A stretch of 64,000 nt of DNA, from positions 15,068,562 through 15,132,561 of the forward strand of contig OY759217.1 of NCBI GenBank assembly GCA_963662175.1. The letters are read 5' to 3'. The notes under the pieces were generated by a model, which was not told where the DNA came from, made no database searches, and saw nothing but the letters and a program-made list of their open reading frames with translations. This document shows, one piece after another, positions 32,485-42,690 of the stretch. Origin of the DNA: Aradus depressus. Its lineage: Eukaryota; Arthropoda; Insecta; Hemiptera; Aradidae. A program made the position numbers and the translations under genes. Every line of letters begins with the position of its first letter. Position 1 is the stretch's first letter.

Positions 32485-35431
32485 TAAAATAATGATCCTT
32501 TATATTCCATGATTTTAATAATGATACCGTACATTACGTCGGCTACAGGTGGATTTAGAAAATTTATAGTATCTCCAACACAGTTCTATAGAAAGATATA
32601 TATTTCCAAAAGATATGGTATTGAATTAAAGCGATATTGTCAGCTGTAAGTAATGTTTATCTTGTCAAGTGAAGAATCGTAACAGTTATGATAAATAAAT
32701 ATAGATAAGCTTTTTTTATAATACACGTTCGATTCTGGTGCATATATCGTATCGTATAGATATTAAAAAACATGATTTATAGAAGTAATTAATCATTTTT
32801 CGATAACCCCATTTAGGTGCACTTTTAATCAAATATGTAACACATATATCTTGTTAGATAAAATAGTCTTCCTTGCGGTAGGTGAATTCCCAAAAGGGAG
32901 ATAGGGAGAGTGGGATTCTGTTCCAAAAACATCAGCCGGATATCTCATAAAGAAACAAAACCGACCTTTGATGTTCAGATATCCATGTTTGGAGGGTGGT
33001 TAATAAACCCTTCATTGAACTATCTCGGAAACGAACTGTAAAACTGCCTTGGTTGTAAAAATAAATGTTAATGACGATGTATCATACATTTTTTCGTAAT
33101 GGCTATTATTTTTTTAAAAATTCCAATCTCTTTAAACCGATGTTTATAACAGATTTTTTTTTTGGGGGGGGAACTGTTACTTTTTTCCTGAATTTTTTCG
33201 AGTTTTTTTTTTTTTTAATTTTTACAATATTTCAGGACACTTACTTCCACATCCTTTCTTTGGGCCGCAATGAACGTAGGAAAGTTTCAAGTCCTCTTTC
33301 TCATCATGAGATTTATTAAGATTAATTAATCTTAGAATCCAAACGAGCAAAAAAGAAAAATCCTTTATCCTTTGGGTATACGAGTATACACTTTTACAAG
33401 CTAAAAGGATAACCAATATTTCATTTTATATTTTAAAGCTTTTAAAAATGATTAGGCTGTTTTTAATGTGAAAGTATTGATAAATATGTTGCTTTGAAGC
33501 AAGTCCTAAGTGCTTCTCTTCAAAGTGAACTAAGCAGAACATACGCTAGGTCCTGTCATTGGACCAGACTTCAAGCAAAAATACAATCAAAAATACTAAT
33601 GAACAATTAAATATGAAAGATATGATTTGATGGGATGTGAGAAGGTGGGAGTCCAAGCCAAGTCTAGTATTGATTCTGTCGACTATTTGGTGGCGACGGG
33701 GTGTCTGCCCTGGAAAAGAATAGCAGCGGATTTGTATGTAGGTCGGCCACTCTTTTACTTTATTGGCAAATAAATCTATCAGAATGTACTAAAAAATTAT
33801 GTGACAAGTCTTATGTGCTCTCCTTATGCCAAACGCAAATAGCTAAACTATAAACAGTTTAGAATTAATTTAAACTTTTATAAGCAATTCGGACGTTCCA
33901 TCTTTCAGGATGTGACTGTTTTTTTTTGGATAAGCCTCTTAGAGGCTGGGCCTTTGGCACCTGGACACCCCTGAAATCTTCCTCACTTCTCTTCTTTCAC
34001 TCTGCTGACCATCTTCCCAGCCATCTTCCCGGGATTCTTTTCTGATCTGTCCCCTCGACCATCGCAGTCTGCCCATTTTCAGGGAATTCACTGTTTGGTT
34101 CATTGTTGAGATCCTTAAGCTCCTGATGGGTCCCAATGGCTTTTTCAACTTTCTTTCACGTTTCTACACCGCTCTAAATACTCTTCACAGCATCTTCAGG
34201 ACCTTCGCTTCCCCCTGCTGTATTAAGAATTGTTTTGTAGATTACGAATCAAACGGAAGTTACGACTACAAGGAATATTGGAAATATAATTGTTTTTTTA
34301 TTTCTTTAGTATAAGGAAGTATTGTAATCGTTCGAAAATCGAGTCCAAGTTTTCGACGGAATTTCATGTTTCTAGGTGCCCTGAACATGTTTTGACCATT
34401 TTCGCGATGGTATCTGTGCTTCTAAGTGTGTATGTGATTGGAACTTCGTGAGCGCTCTAACTCATACATGAACTTGAAATTTGAAATGGAGGTGTCACGT
34501 ATGCTAACTTAACTCTGATTGGATTCTGGCCGAAATAAGTCCAAATAAAAATTGTAGAGAAAACTGAAAGGCACATTTTACATGTAATAAATTTTTTTGG
34601 ATGGACACCCGGAGAAAACATCTGATTTTGAAACCCATTTGTTTAGAGGTTTGCTTGATGTACGCGAAAACGGTTAGTTTATCGAAAAAATGTTTTTTAT
34701 GAAATGAATTAAAGGGGGCAGAGGGGTATGGAACGTAATCTGTAGAAACGTGGTTGGTATAAGGAAGATTTAACATTATTAAATTCTCTACTAAGGAAGG
34801 AGGGATGAGCTATGTGGTAAACCCGTAGTTTCAGCGACCAAGTACAGAGGTAGCAATGAAATAATCCCACTTCATAACAGGAATATATAAAATTAAAATA
34901 ATATATATTTCCTTCTTTTAAATTCTATGACGATTGACAAAAAAAAGTAAACATGTGTAAGCTACACAGTGTAAACAAAATGTCCTTGTTCAAACTTGAT
35001 TGTCGATAGTCCGCCCACCAAATGACATCATCTTCCAATGAGATCACTTGTAGAAATCTTCAAGTAGCCAATAGAACATTCGCGTAAATTCTACGTAGAA
35101 TATGTCATGTAGAATAGAATGTGCTTGTATTGCATATTCCACAAGTAGAATATTAAAAATTGAGAGCGAAGTTGGAACAAGAAGTAATCGCCGGCTTGAT
35201 CCACTTCGTGGAGGCCCAATAACTGCTCAACTGCACCTTTCTCTTCTTTAAGATTTTAGTTACAAATAGAATTTATTCTATAAGTAAGTGATGATCTCAT
35301 CTACAATTTACCGTTATTTTCTTTTTCTGGTAATTTAATTCATCATTATTATCACATAATGTTTTTTTTTTTTTTTTTTCATATTTAATACAAGGAGATT
35401 AAATAGAAAAACCAAGTTGTCATGACCTTGA
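32485..35431. other. Long unassigned stretch
   Basis: No gene is supported. 33930-34130 is GC- and purine-biased on the minus strand with a 69-codon ORF lacking a recognisable domain. 34310-34500 is weakly similar to the hairpin half of the ACTTCCCC element on the minus strand (GGAAGTATTGTAATCG, TTTCGACGGAATTTCATG), perhaps an old relative. T-runs occur at 33180-33215 and 35361-35380. Confidence 0.4.
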
Positions 35432-35488
35432 ATATATAAGGAGGTACGTTAAGAGAACCCCTGACATAATCTTGTACCTCGAAACAGT
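35432..35488 (+). repeat. Arm of a widely spaced inverted repeat (left)
   Basis: CCCCTGACATAATCTTGTAC and CTCGAAACA here occur inverted at 36720-36779, with only a few differences over about 55 bp. The arms bracket 1.2 kb containing two SINE-A copies. Confidence 0.75.
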
Positions 35489-35699
35489 AGTTCCATTCTT
35501 TCTAATCCAAGAAGAAAAAGTAGATATATTATGATACCAATATGTTGTAAATTTCTAGATATCTTTGAATATTTTTTTCTTAATATAATAATAATAAAAA
35601 TTAAAAATATTTTAACCTTAATAAATATACGTTAAAAATAATATTTGTTATGTAATGAGGAATAGACAGAGACATATTATATTCACTTATTACATTATA

Positions 35700-36008
35700 G
35701 GTTAGGTTAGGTTAGATTTTATGACTCATGCCCGGGCTTTAACTACGAGGTCATATCGCCTACTACCAGAGTGCTCTTTCGTCACTCTGGTGGACATGAG
35801 CCCGACTCTACTGTGGGAGTCCTAAATTTTGCCTACCCTAAATTTTTATTCATCTAGGATAGGGGTCTTTAACGAGTACCTGACATCGTACAGGCTCGGG
35901 ACCATCGCTTAACGTCCCATCCGAAGGACGGCGTGCTTAAGTTTATTTTACCTCCCAGATAAAATAAACTAAGGGCCTCGGTCGGGCTACGAACCCACGA
36001 CCTTGAGC
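35700..36008 (-). mobile_element. SINE-A lacking its tRNA-like head
   Basis: The 3' end at the left is extended to CCTAACCTAACCTA (read on the minus strand). The body is near consensus. The copy stops at GCTCAAGGTCGTGGGTTCG, before the A box. This is typical of 5' truncation. Confidence 0.88.
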
Positions 36009-36088
36009 AGGAAATGTTATAATAATTAAGAAATATTGATAAATAATGAGGAAATGTTATAATAATTAAGAAATATTGATAAATAATG
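36009..36088 (+). repeat. Two tandem 40 bp units between SINEs
   Basis: A 40 bp unit beginning AGGAAATGTTATAATAATTA is repeated exactly twice between the truncated minus SINE and the following plus SINE. Its end, TTGATAAATAATGA, is also duplicated after the second SINE. Confidence 0.92.
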
Positions 36089-36089
36089 A

Positions 36090-36417
36090 GGGCGCCGGTA
36101 GCTCAGTGGTATGCGTGCTTGTCTTCTGAGCTCAAGAACGTGGGTTCGAAACCCGACCGAGGCCCTTAGTTTATTTTATCTGGGAGGTAAAATAAACTTA
36201 AGCACGCCGTCCTTCGGATGGGACTTTAAGCGATGGTCCCGAGCCTGTACAATGTCAGGTACTCACTCGTTAAAGACCCCTGCCCTAGGTGGATAAAAAT
36301 TTAGGACTCCCACAATTAGAGTCGGGCTCATGTCCACCAGAGTGTCGAAAGAGCGCTCTGGTAGTAGGCGATATGACCTCGTAGTTAAAGCCCGTGCATG
36401 AGTCATAAAACCTAACC
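36090..36417 (+). mobile_element. SINE-A with 14 bp target duplication
   Basis: Nearly full length, head to CCTAAC end. TTGATAAATAATGA at 36076-36089 and 36418-36431 is a perfect target duplication. Part of the ACCCTAGG/TTTAGGGT stem is deleted relative to the 32137 copy. Confidence 0.93.
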
Positions 36418-36687
36418 TTGATAAATAATGATAAGGGAAAGGTTAATCTTATTTTACGCCGCAGGCCGCAATGCAGCAAATATAAGACAACGGTGAGAAA
36501 GTTCGCATGAATAGGTTGCACGTTTTTTTTAAAATTTTTATTTCATTCCTTGGAAAGGAAAAAATAAGCAAATAAATAAAAAATAAAACTTTTTGGATAG
36601 TATATTCTTCAATTAACTACCTTCGGCGCAATAGGTTTATTAAAAATAGTTTTACGTTATTTATTTGAAGGCATGAGCCTTCCTTTT

Positions 36688-36722
36688 TGAACCTTCCTTT
36701 GAACCTTCCTTTGAACCTTCCT
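36688..36722 (+). repeat. Short tandem repeat, ~12 bp unit
   Basis: About three copies of GAACCTTCCTTT in a row. Confidence 0.85.
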
Positions 36723-36779
36723 TGTTTCGAGGTACAAGATTATGTCAGGGGATCTCGTAACGTATCTACCTCTTTATAT
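36720..36779 (-). repeat. Arm of a widely spaced inverted repeat (right)
   Basis: Inverted partner of 35432-35488. It has an extra GATA and ends where the mariner remnant begins. Confidence 0.72.
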
Positions 36780-37233
36780 CAGGTCATCCCATAAGTAATA
36801 TCGGTTTTTAAATAAGTTGGATGTGGTTGTGCAAAAAAAAATATGAAAAATGTTACCAATCAACTATTTTCTCTCATTTTGTACAACGTTTTTCCACCTA
36901 ATTTTCAAATCTTCTATTCTTTTTTTTAAAAAATCTTTCTCTTTTGAATTAAAAAAATTGTCTCACTATCATTTCACTATTTCTGACGACTTCATTCTTT
37001 TTCCCTTCAAATAATTTTGTAGACTCCGGAAAAGATGGTAATCTGAGGGGGCTAAATCAGGTGAATAAGGTGGGTGAGTCATAGTTTCCCAACCAAAGCC
37101 ATGGATTTTTGTAATCATGTCTTTGGCAGTGTGAGGCCTTGCGTTGTCCTGGTGAAACAACACTCCACGCCTACTCACTTAAGAAGGCCGTTTTTCTAAA
37201 AGAGCTTCATTTAACCGGTCAAGCTGTTGACAG
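36777..37233 (-). mobile_element. Mariner element, truncated
   Basis: At the left an inverted-repeat-like end AGGTCATCCCATAAGTAATA lies after a TA dinucleotide (36775-36776), fitting Tc1/mariner insertion at TA. The transposase 3' part follows on the minus strand. The element is cut off at 37233, where a SINE-B fragment begins, so the other end is absent. Confidence 0.85.
36864..37233 (-). pseudogene. Mariner transposase C-terminal part, inactivated
   Basis: Encodes the catalytic C-terminal half of a mariner-family DD34D transposase. Reading inward from 37233: CQQLDRLNEALLEKRPS, then an in-frame stop, then RRGVLFHQDNARPHTA with the second catalytic Asp, PPYSPDLAPSDYHLF with the third Asp 34 residues further on, and LQNYLKGKRM. 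A frameshift follows; in another frame RIEDLKIRWKNVVQNE matches the family's C-terminus and ends at a stop at 36864-36866. The first catalytic Asp and the DNA-binding half are missing. The stop and the shift make this copy dead. Confidence 0.9.
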
Positions 37234-37235
37234 CA

Positions 37236-37330
37236 CATCTACGAAATAAAACTCACTCCCGGACGGGATCCGAACCCGCAAACCATGGTGGGACCATGCA
37301 ACCAAAGCCCTACATTCTAGACCGCTCTGT
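37236..37330 (-). mobile_element. SINE-B, head fragment
   Basis: ACGAAATAAAACTCACTCCC, CGAACCCGCAAACCATGG and ACCAAAGCCCTACATTCTAG match the head half of SINE-B. The tail half has been lost at the junction with the mariner remnant. Confidence 0.85.
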
Positions 37331-37379
37331 TTAAATAAATAATATAAACTATATCAGTTAAAATGAAGCCCCAAAGTAA

Positions 37380-37490
37380 CATGGCCTTAATTGTCGCCTG
37401 ATTGGAGCCAACAACTAATCAGATCTAGGTTCGGACATGTGACTTCTTCAAATCAAATTTAACTTCCTTGCTGAGCTGTTTTTGAATTGG
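37380..37490 (+). repeat. Dispersed repeat J, copy 2
   Basis: CTAATCAGATCTAGGTTCGG, ACATGTGACTTCTTCAAATC match 10921-11040. It lies about 100 bp upstream of an ACTTCCCC element. Copy 1 has no such neighbour. Confidence 0.55.
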
Positions 37491-37593
37491 AGCGCAAGTG
37501 GGTCGGGTTTAAATACGGGCTATTTTAAATTGAATTGCCTTATTCCGCGCCTTTAAAAAATACTTAACGACAGAAAAATAACTCGTCGGACAT

Positions 37594-38041
37594 TGTACTT
37601 CCCCAGCACGAATTAATAAAGTTTTCACTCTCCCTCCAAAATCAATCGACCGATTGGACTAAAATCAATAGTTGACGTACATAGGGACCCTGAATCATAC
37701 TACAATTTGTGTCAAGACTTTCATTACGTCGGCAGTTATTAGGGCTTATGGGTGGAGCTCTCCTCATGTGATCTCTTCGGCAGATTCCACGGTGAACAGA
37801 TGCCCTTCTTATAGGGTTTTGAATTTACATAAGCCCCTCTTCCTTTTGGCTGAACATCGGTAGGTGTCATGCTTATGGGGTTACATATATAATATTATAC
37901 ATTCTATCGGGAGTTTACACACAGTCAAGAATTTTTTTTTTTTATTTTTGGAGACGGAGTTGGAAAAAATGAAATTCCGGTCAAAAAATCGAATTTCTGA
38001 CCTAATAGATAATTTCCCCTATACTTCTTACAGCTGGAGAA
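37594..38041 (+). mobile_element. ACTTCCCC element, near full length
   Basis: Begins TACTTCCCCAGCACGAATTA and ends in a decayed terminal hairpin (TTCCCCTATACTTCTTACAG then CTGGAGAAATT). There are two body subrepeats and a T-run at 37930. Repeat D follows immediately. Confidence 0.82.
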
Positions 38042-38046
38042 ATTCA

Positions 38047-38341
38047 AAAAAACTGGAACTATTATTGTAAATACAACGACAGTTAAATAGATTTTTAAAT
38101 GAAAAATCTTAATTTTTGAGAATCGTGAGTTTCGTAGTCATAACTATACTCGTAACTACATATAAGGTTGTCTGAAAGCTGTCGACTATAACTATCAGGT
38201 TGTCTGAAAGCTCTCGACTATAACTATAAGGCTGACTGTAAACTCGGTTTAAACGTAAGTTGCTATGAAGGAAGGAAGTGGACATTTTCTAGTGAAGTAA
38301 AAGGTTTTCATTCTTTTCCTCCGACAAATAAAAAGAAGTTT
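38047..38341 (+). repeat. Repeat D, copy 2
   Basis: Longer copy of 22009-22222. It contains a 32 bp tandem repeat (38164-38240, about 2.3 units of GGTTGTCTGAAAGCT and CGACTATAACTAT) where copy 1 has only a single diverged GGTTGGCTGTAAAATCGG unit. Confidence 0.75.
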
Positions 38342-38907
38342 CTAACGGAAATTGCTCATCATTTAAGTCATGGTAGTTGAACATTCAATTAAATAATAAA
38401 AAAAATATTATCTAATTGAAAACAAATTAACACTTAAAAGACAATCAGAAGAAAAGAGTAATAAAATTCATTATTCAAGGAAACTTCCTATTTAATTATA
38501 ATTTTAAGTGAATAATGAGGTTTTTTAAAGTAATAAAATATCTGAATTTCATAGACAAGAATCTAAGAAAAAAAACATTTATGACTTCGCCTTAAAAGGT
38601 ATTTTCACGCCTGAAGTTATAAAGTTTTCCATATTAATTATTAGTAAGAGCTCTTAGTTCATTTTGCTTTTTAACTTTCTTTTACCTGTAGTTTAAGGGA
38701 ATATTATAATCGCGTGAAAATCCGAGAATCTTTGAGAGCGCGGGCTCTTATCCGATTTCTGACATCATCTAATAATGAATAAACGCAAAAAATGCATAAC
38801 TACTTATTATTTTTAATGGAAATATTAAAAAACTTAATAATCATCCCAGGAAATCTTTTAAACATATAATGCACAATGTTGCCATGCATTGCATTGTTGA
38901 CACATTG
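38342..38907. other. No gene seen; AT-rich spacer
   Basis: No supported feature. Confidence 0.5.
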
Positions 38908-39131
38908 TTCGAAACCCGGCCGAGGCCCTTAGGTTTTTTATCTGAGAGGTGAAAAACCTTGAGTACTCCATCCTTCGGATGGGAAGTTAAGCGATGGTCT
39001 TGAGCCTGTTATAGACCCTAGGTAGCAAAACCATAGTAAAGTCGGGCTCATGTCCACCAGATCAACAAAAGAGCCGCTCTGCTAGTAGGCGATATGACCT
39101 CATAGTTAAAGCCCGGGCATGAATAACTAAC
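38908..39131 (+). mobile_element. SINE-A without head
   Basis: Starts within the B box (TTCGAAACCCGGCCGAGG) and continues to GCCCGGGCATGAATAACTAA. The ACCCTAGG/TTTAGGGT region is deleted. Confidence 0.85.
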
Positions 39132-39496
39132 TTCCTTATCGTGCATGTCGAAATTCCCCTCTTGGTGGAACCAACTATCCTTGTCCTTGAAGTATGTTCT
39201 GGACGGATCAAATGTCCCCCAGAGGCGCTGTGGCACAAGACTGCCCAATGTTTCCCAATCCGTTTCAACATTGGCCCCCCTGGTGAGTCAGAAAGTTCGA
39301 CCTCAGACTTTCATGGCACATTAGTTCGACTCTATACAGGGACCTGTAAGGACCCTCAGGACGAGCTGCTATGGCAACCTCAAGCCATACGACTGCCCCC
39401 CTCCGTCTCTCCTCACCAATCCTATACTTGAATGTACTCGTTAGAGAAAATTGTCTGTAGAATGCAAGGAGATGAAAATTACTGTAGAAAGATAAC
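39132..39496. other. Unassigned, GC-richer stretch
   Basis: Balanced composition with overlapping ORFs of 66-96 codons on both strands. None shows a domain, and one runs into the SINE. Possible decayed transposon. Confidence 0.35.
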
Positions 39497-40109
39497 CTCT
39501 TGAGAAACACGAACATTTTGCACTAAGTTGAAGAAGTGTGTCGTACGAAAAAAAAGACGAAGGTTCCAGAGTTTATCACCACTTTCTATGCTAAACATCT
39601 TGAGAATCACAAACATTTTGCACTAAGTTGAAGAAGTGTGTCTTGTACGAAAAAAAAGACGAAGGTGCCAGAGTTTGTCACCACTTTCTATGCTAAATAT
39701 CTTGAGAATCACAAACATTTTGCACTAAGTTGAAGAAGTGTGACTTGTACGAAAAAAAAGACGAAGGTGCCAGAGTTTGTCACCACTTTCTATGCTAAAT
39801 ATTTTGAGAATCACAAACATTTTGCACTAAGTTGAAGAAGTGTGTCTTGTACGAAAAAAAAAAACTAGCAGGGGCCAGAGTTTATCACCACTTTCTATGC
39901 TAAACATCTTGAGAATCACAAACATTTTGCACTAAGTTGAAGAAGTGTGTCTTGTACGAAAAAAAAGACGAAGGTGCCAGAGTTTGTCACCACTTTCTAT
40001 GCTAAATATCTTGAGAATCACAAACATTTTGCACTAAGTTGAAGAAGTGTGACTTGTACGAAAAAAAAGACGAAGGTGCCAGAGTTTGTCACCACTTTCT
40101 ATCCTAAAT
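39497..40109 (+). repeat. Satellite-like tandem array, six ~102 bp units
   Basis: The landmark GCACTAAGTTGAAGAAGTGT recurs six times (about 39520, 39620, 39722, 39824, 39929, 40031), giving a period of 100-105 bp. Units share GAGAATCACAAACATTTTGC and CACCACTTTCTATGCTAAA and differ by few substitutions and an A-run of variable length. The first and fourth units are the most diverged. No coding potential. Confidence 0.95.
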
Positions 40110-40901
40110 GTATAAGTTTGACTTTTAGGTCATAACTTTCAGGCCAATATTTCAATCAAAAATTAACCCGGAGTTTTCATAAATCTTTCAAAACATTTTC
40201 AAAAACGTTTAGGGGTAAAAGTGATAGGCATTCAACAAATTTGGGACTTTGTTTTGAAACGACATGCAGTTGAACCATTAAAATGAAATTCATTTTTTTT
40301 TTTTTTTATGAGCATCGATGAAAACTCGTTGGTACTAAATTTTATTAGCATAACTTCTAACTAACTTTGTAGGTTAACGATGCAATCACTAAGGATTTTG
40401 ACAGTTAGATTTTGACCAATGAATCCTAAAAATTACAAAATCTTTAAATGAGTTGTGAATTACAACAGTATAATAACAAACATAGAGTCAAGGACAACAG
40501 GATGAAGACAAAGCCTCCCATATTTTACGTTGTGACCAAGGTTTTCGCGTGGTGTTGGTTTCGGCCGAGTTCACCTTGCTCTGTCCGCATTGCAAACAAA
40601 TTCAGAAGAAAGAAGTAACCCCGCTTTTCAAAGAGCCGTCTTCTCTTTCTTTGTCCTCAGTTCTCCCACTTAAATGGAACCTCTCTCTCCGGCTTCACCA
40701 TCCTTTTATTCTTAGTTCCATCGCTATCTCTAACTTTACCCTCAACTGAGAAATAAAATCCTGATCAATACTTTAAAAAGTTTAAAAAAATATGTATATA
40801 ATCGAGAGACCATGTTTTTATTGACGTTCTCAAGCCCATATGCTTCGTCAATATGCTCCTTTCATTTTAGCAACTCAATGAGAGAGAACTCAGATAGTTA
40901 G
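40110..40901. other. No gene seen; spacer after satellite
   Basis: AT-rich. A 66-codon ORF at 40549-40749 has no motif. Continuation of the satellite family beyond 40109 is not evident. Confidence 0.45.
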
Positions 40902-41922
40902 TTCTCTTTCTTTTTCGTCGCTCTGGTGGAAATGAGCCTGACCCTACTATGGGAATCCTAAATTTTGCCTACATAGATTTCTACACCTAGATAGAATTAA
41001 AAAGATGATAAATAAAGCACTTTTTTTTATTGAATACATATATTGTCTAATTCCACAAACATATACATAAATGTGTACCGGTTTCGGCTCACGCCATCGT
41101 CAGAACAAGGTTCAACAATAATGGAGATATGAGCTAGGCAGACATATTTATATTAACGTAAGAGTACCTGGGGTAGGAGGGGTCCTCCTCCATAGGGGGT
41201 GGAAATCCCTATTCTAACGAGAAAATTAACAAGAAACCAAAATATTATAAAATATAAAAAATTCTATGACAGCTTGTTAACTAAAATAAAATCGGAAACA
41301 AAAAAACATTGGTGTCAATATTAACGTAAATAAAATATTCTTCTACTCAGACATAAGTAACTATATACTGCACATTCATGTTACGTCATATTGATTTCAT
41401 AGAACTTTTTATAATTTTATACTTTATAATATTTTTTTTGTTTTCAAATATATCCACAGTTGGTCTATACCGTTAGAATAGGGATTTCCACCCCCTAGGG
41501 AGGAGGACCCCTCATACCCCAGGTACTGTTAAGTTAATATAAATATGTCTGCCTAGCTCATATCTCCATTATTGTTGAACCTTGTGATGGCGTAAGTCGA
41601 AACCGGTACTCATTTATGTACATGTTTGTGGAATTAGACACATTAAAAGTATTTAAGTAATAAAAACGTGCTTTATTTATCATATTTTTAATTTTATTTA
41701 TTAGTATTTCCACTATATCGACACAAAACGAAAAAAATGTATTCGGGCATTATACACCTAGGGTAGGTAGGGGTGTTTAACGAGTACCTGACATCCTAGA
41801 GACTCGGGACCATCCCTTAACGTCCCATCCGTTTTTTCATCTCAAAAAACCTAAGGACCTCGGCCAGGTTTCCAACCCGCGATCTTGGCTCAGTAGACTA
41901 GCACGCTACCTCTGAGGTAGTG
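40902..41922 (-). mobile_element. SINE-A split by foldback element 3
   Basis: The left part (40902-40990, CGCTCTGGTGGAAATGAGCC to TACACCTAG) and right part (41753-41922, TACACCTAGGGTAGG to the head region) together make one minus-strand SINE-A. The head end is partly decayed (CTACCTCTGAGGTAGTGG). Confidence 0.85.
40991..41752. mobile_element. Foldback element 3, inserted in a SINE
   Basis: Long inverted arms at 40995-41222 and about 41475-41693, marked by GATAAATAAAGCAC, GGTTTCGGCTCACGCCATCG, ATGGAGATATGAGCTAGGCA and TAGGGGGTGGAAATCCCTAT with their complements on the other side. TACACCTAG flanks the insert on both sides (40982-40990, 41753-41761), a candidate 9 bp target duplication. The right side carries ~59 bp beyond the arm that the left side lacks, so the exact termini are uncertain. 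A 9 bp duplication would suit Mutator-type elements. No transposase is encoded. Confidence 0.85.
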
Positions 41923-42313
41923 GATGAACTTGTCCTAGTCGTTATTCTGCGTGCCTCTCCTGAAAATTCGTTTTTAAAAATACCTTTTAAGTAATTTTTA
42001 TTAACATTTTTCCATTGAACTCTTCTAAAAAAAACATAATTATTCATTATAAAATAAATTTATATATTTTTATATGCAGAAATTTAGCAACTTTTCTAAA
42101 AGTCAAGCTGAGGAAAACTTTAAATGTTTGGTTTTAGTAGTAAGGAATTATATGGAAATATTGGTATTGTTACCATTTCTTTTATGTTAAAAGCAGTATA
42201 CTTTTTAAGTTTGATTTCGTGTTTGTTTTTTCATTTTTATTCATTTAGATAAATAAATGGTTTACTTTTACAAGAATAAATAGTTAGCATTAAATAAATG
42301 TGTATTAGAAAAA
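41923..42313. other. No gene seen; AT-rich spacer
   Basis: No supported feature. Confidence 0.5.
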
Positions 42314-42450
42314 TATTATCCACAAACACTCTTCCCTCAAATCCGACACGACACCTCAAGCGGGCATGGAAGCGGGACCTGCTCCAGAAATGGACTCCAC
42401 ATGTCATTCCCTTGTAAATATATAAATAAATAAAATAAAAAATAATAAAT
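42314..42450 (+). mobile_element. Non-LTR retrotransposon 3' end, copy 1
   Basis: One frame reads IIHKHSSLKSDTTPQ and GPAPE, then a short 3' tail TTGTAAATATATAAATAAAT that becomes TAAA-rich. The opposite-strand copy at 49257-49468 encodes IIHKHPPHKSITTPQ and GPAPG and has the same tail. Several differences between them fall at third codon positions (CAC/CAT, ACA/ACG, CCT/CCA), so this frame was once coding. A simple-repeat tail after an ORF end fits a LINE. The clade is not recognised. Confidence 0.6.
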
Positions 42451-42504
42451 AAGTGTGCAAGTGGGTAGATAGAAGAAAGGTATTTGGATTTGGTGTGTTC
42501 AGTT

Positions 42505-42690
42505 TTTACCTCAGAGAGTACAATATAACCGAACTTTCAAGGTCATGAGAATAGTTTCATGCCGCCCAGTATACCTTAGACCATATTACTTTACTTAGAC
42601 ACTAATAAAAAAAAGGTTGGAACGACATGAAACGTTCTCATAGTTTGAAGAGAGAGAATTTTGGTTATTGTAAAGACTGACGATCTGATC
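42505..42690. repeat. Short imperfect inverted repeat
   Basis: AATATAACCGAACTTTCAAG with TGAGAATAGTTTCATG on the left are matched inverted on the right (CATGAAACGTTCTCA, TTTGAAG, TTGGTTATTG). Total ~185 bp with a ~60 bp loop. It may be a small foldback transposon. Confidence 0.6.

Noticed and set aside
34310..34500. Further ACTTCCCC element
   Set aside because: Only weak similarity to the hairpin-side half; ends and subrepeats cannot be identified, so it is noted but not called.
35700..35716. TTAGG telomeric repeat
   Set aside because: GGTTAGGTTAGGTTAG here is the variable 3' tail of SINE-A, only about three units long.
39141..39516. Overlapping ORFs of 83-96 codons
   Set aside because: Opposite-strand frames overlap, no domain is seen, and one starts in SINE-A.
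39497..40109. CRISPR array
   Set aside because: Repeats are contiguous ~102 bp satellite units with no unique spacers, in a eukaryotic context.
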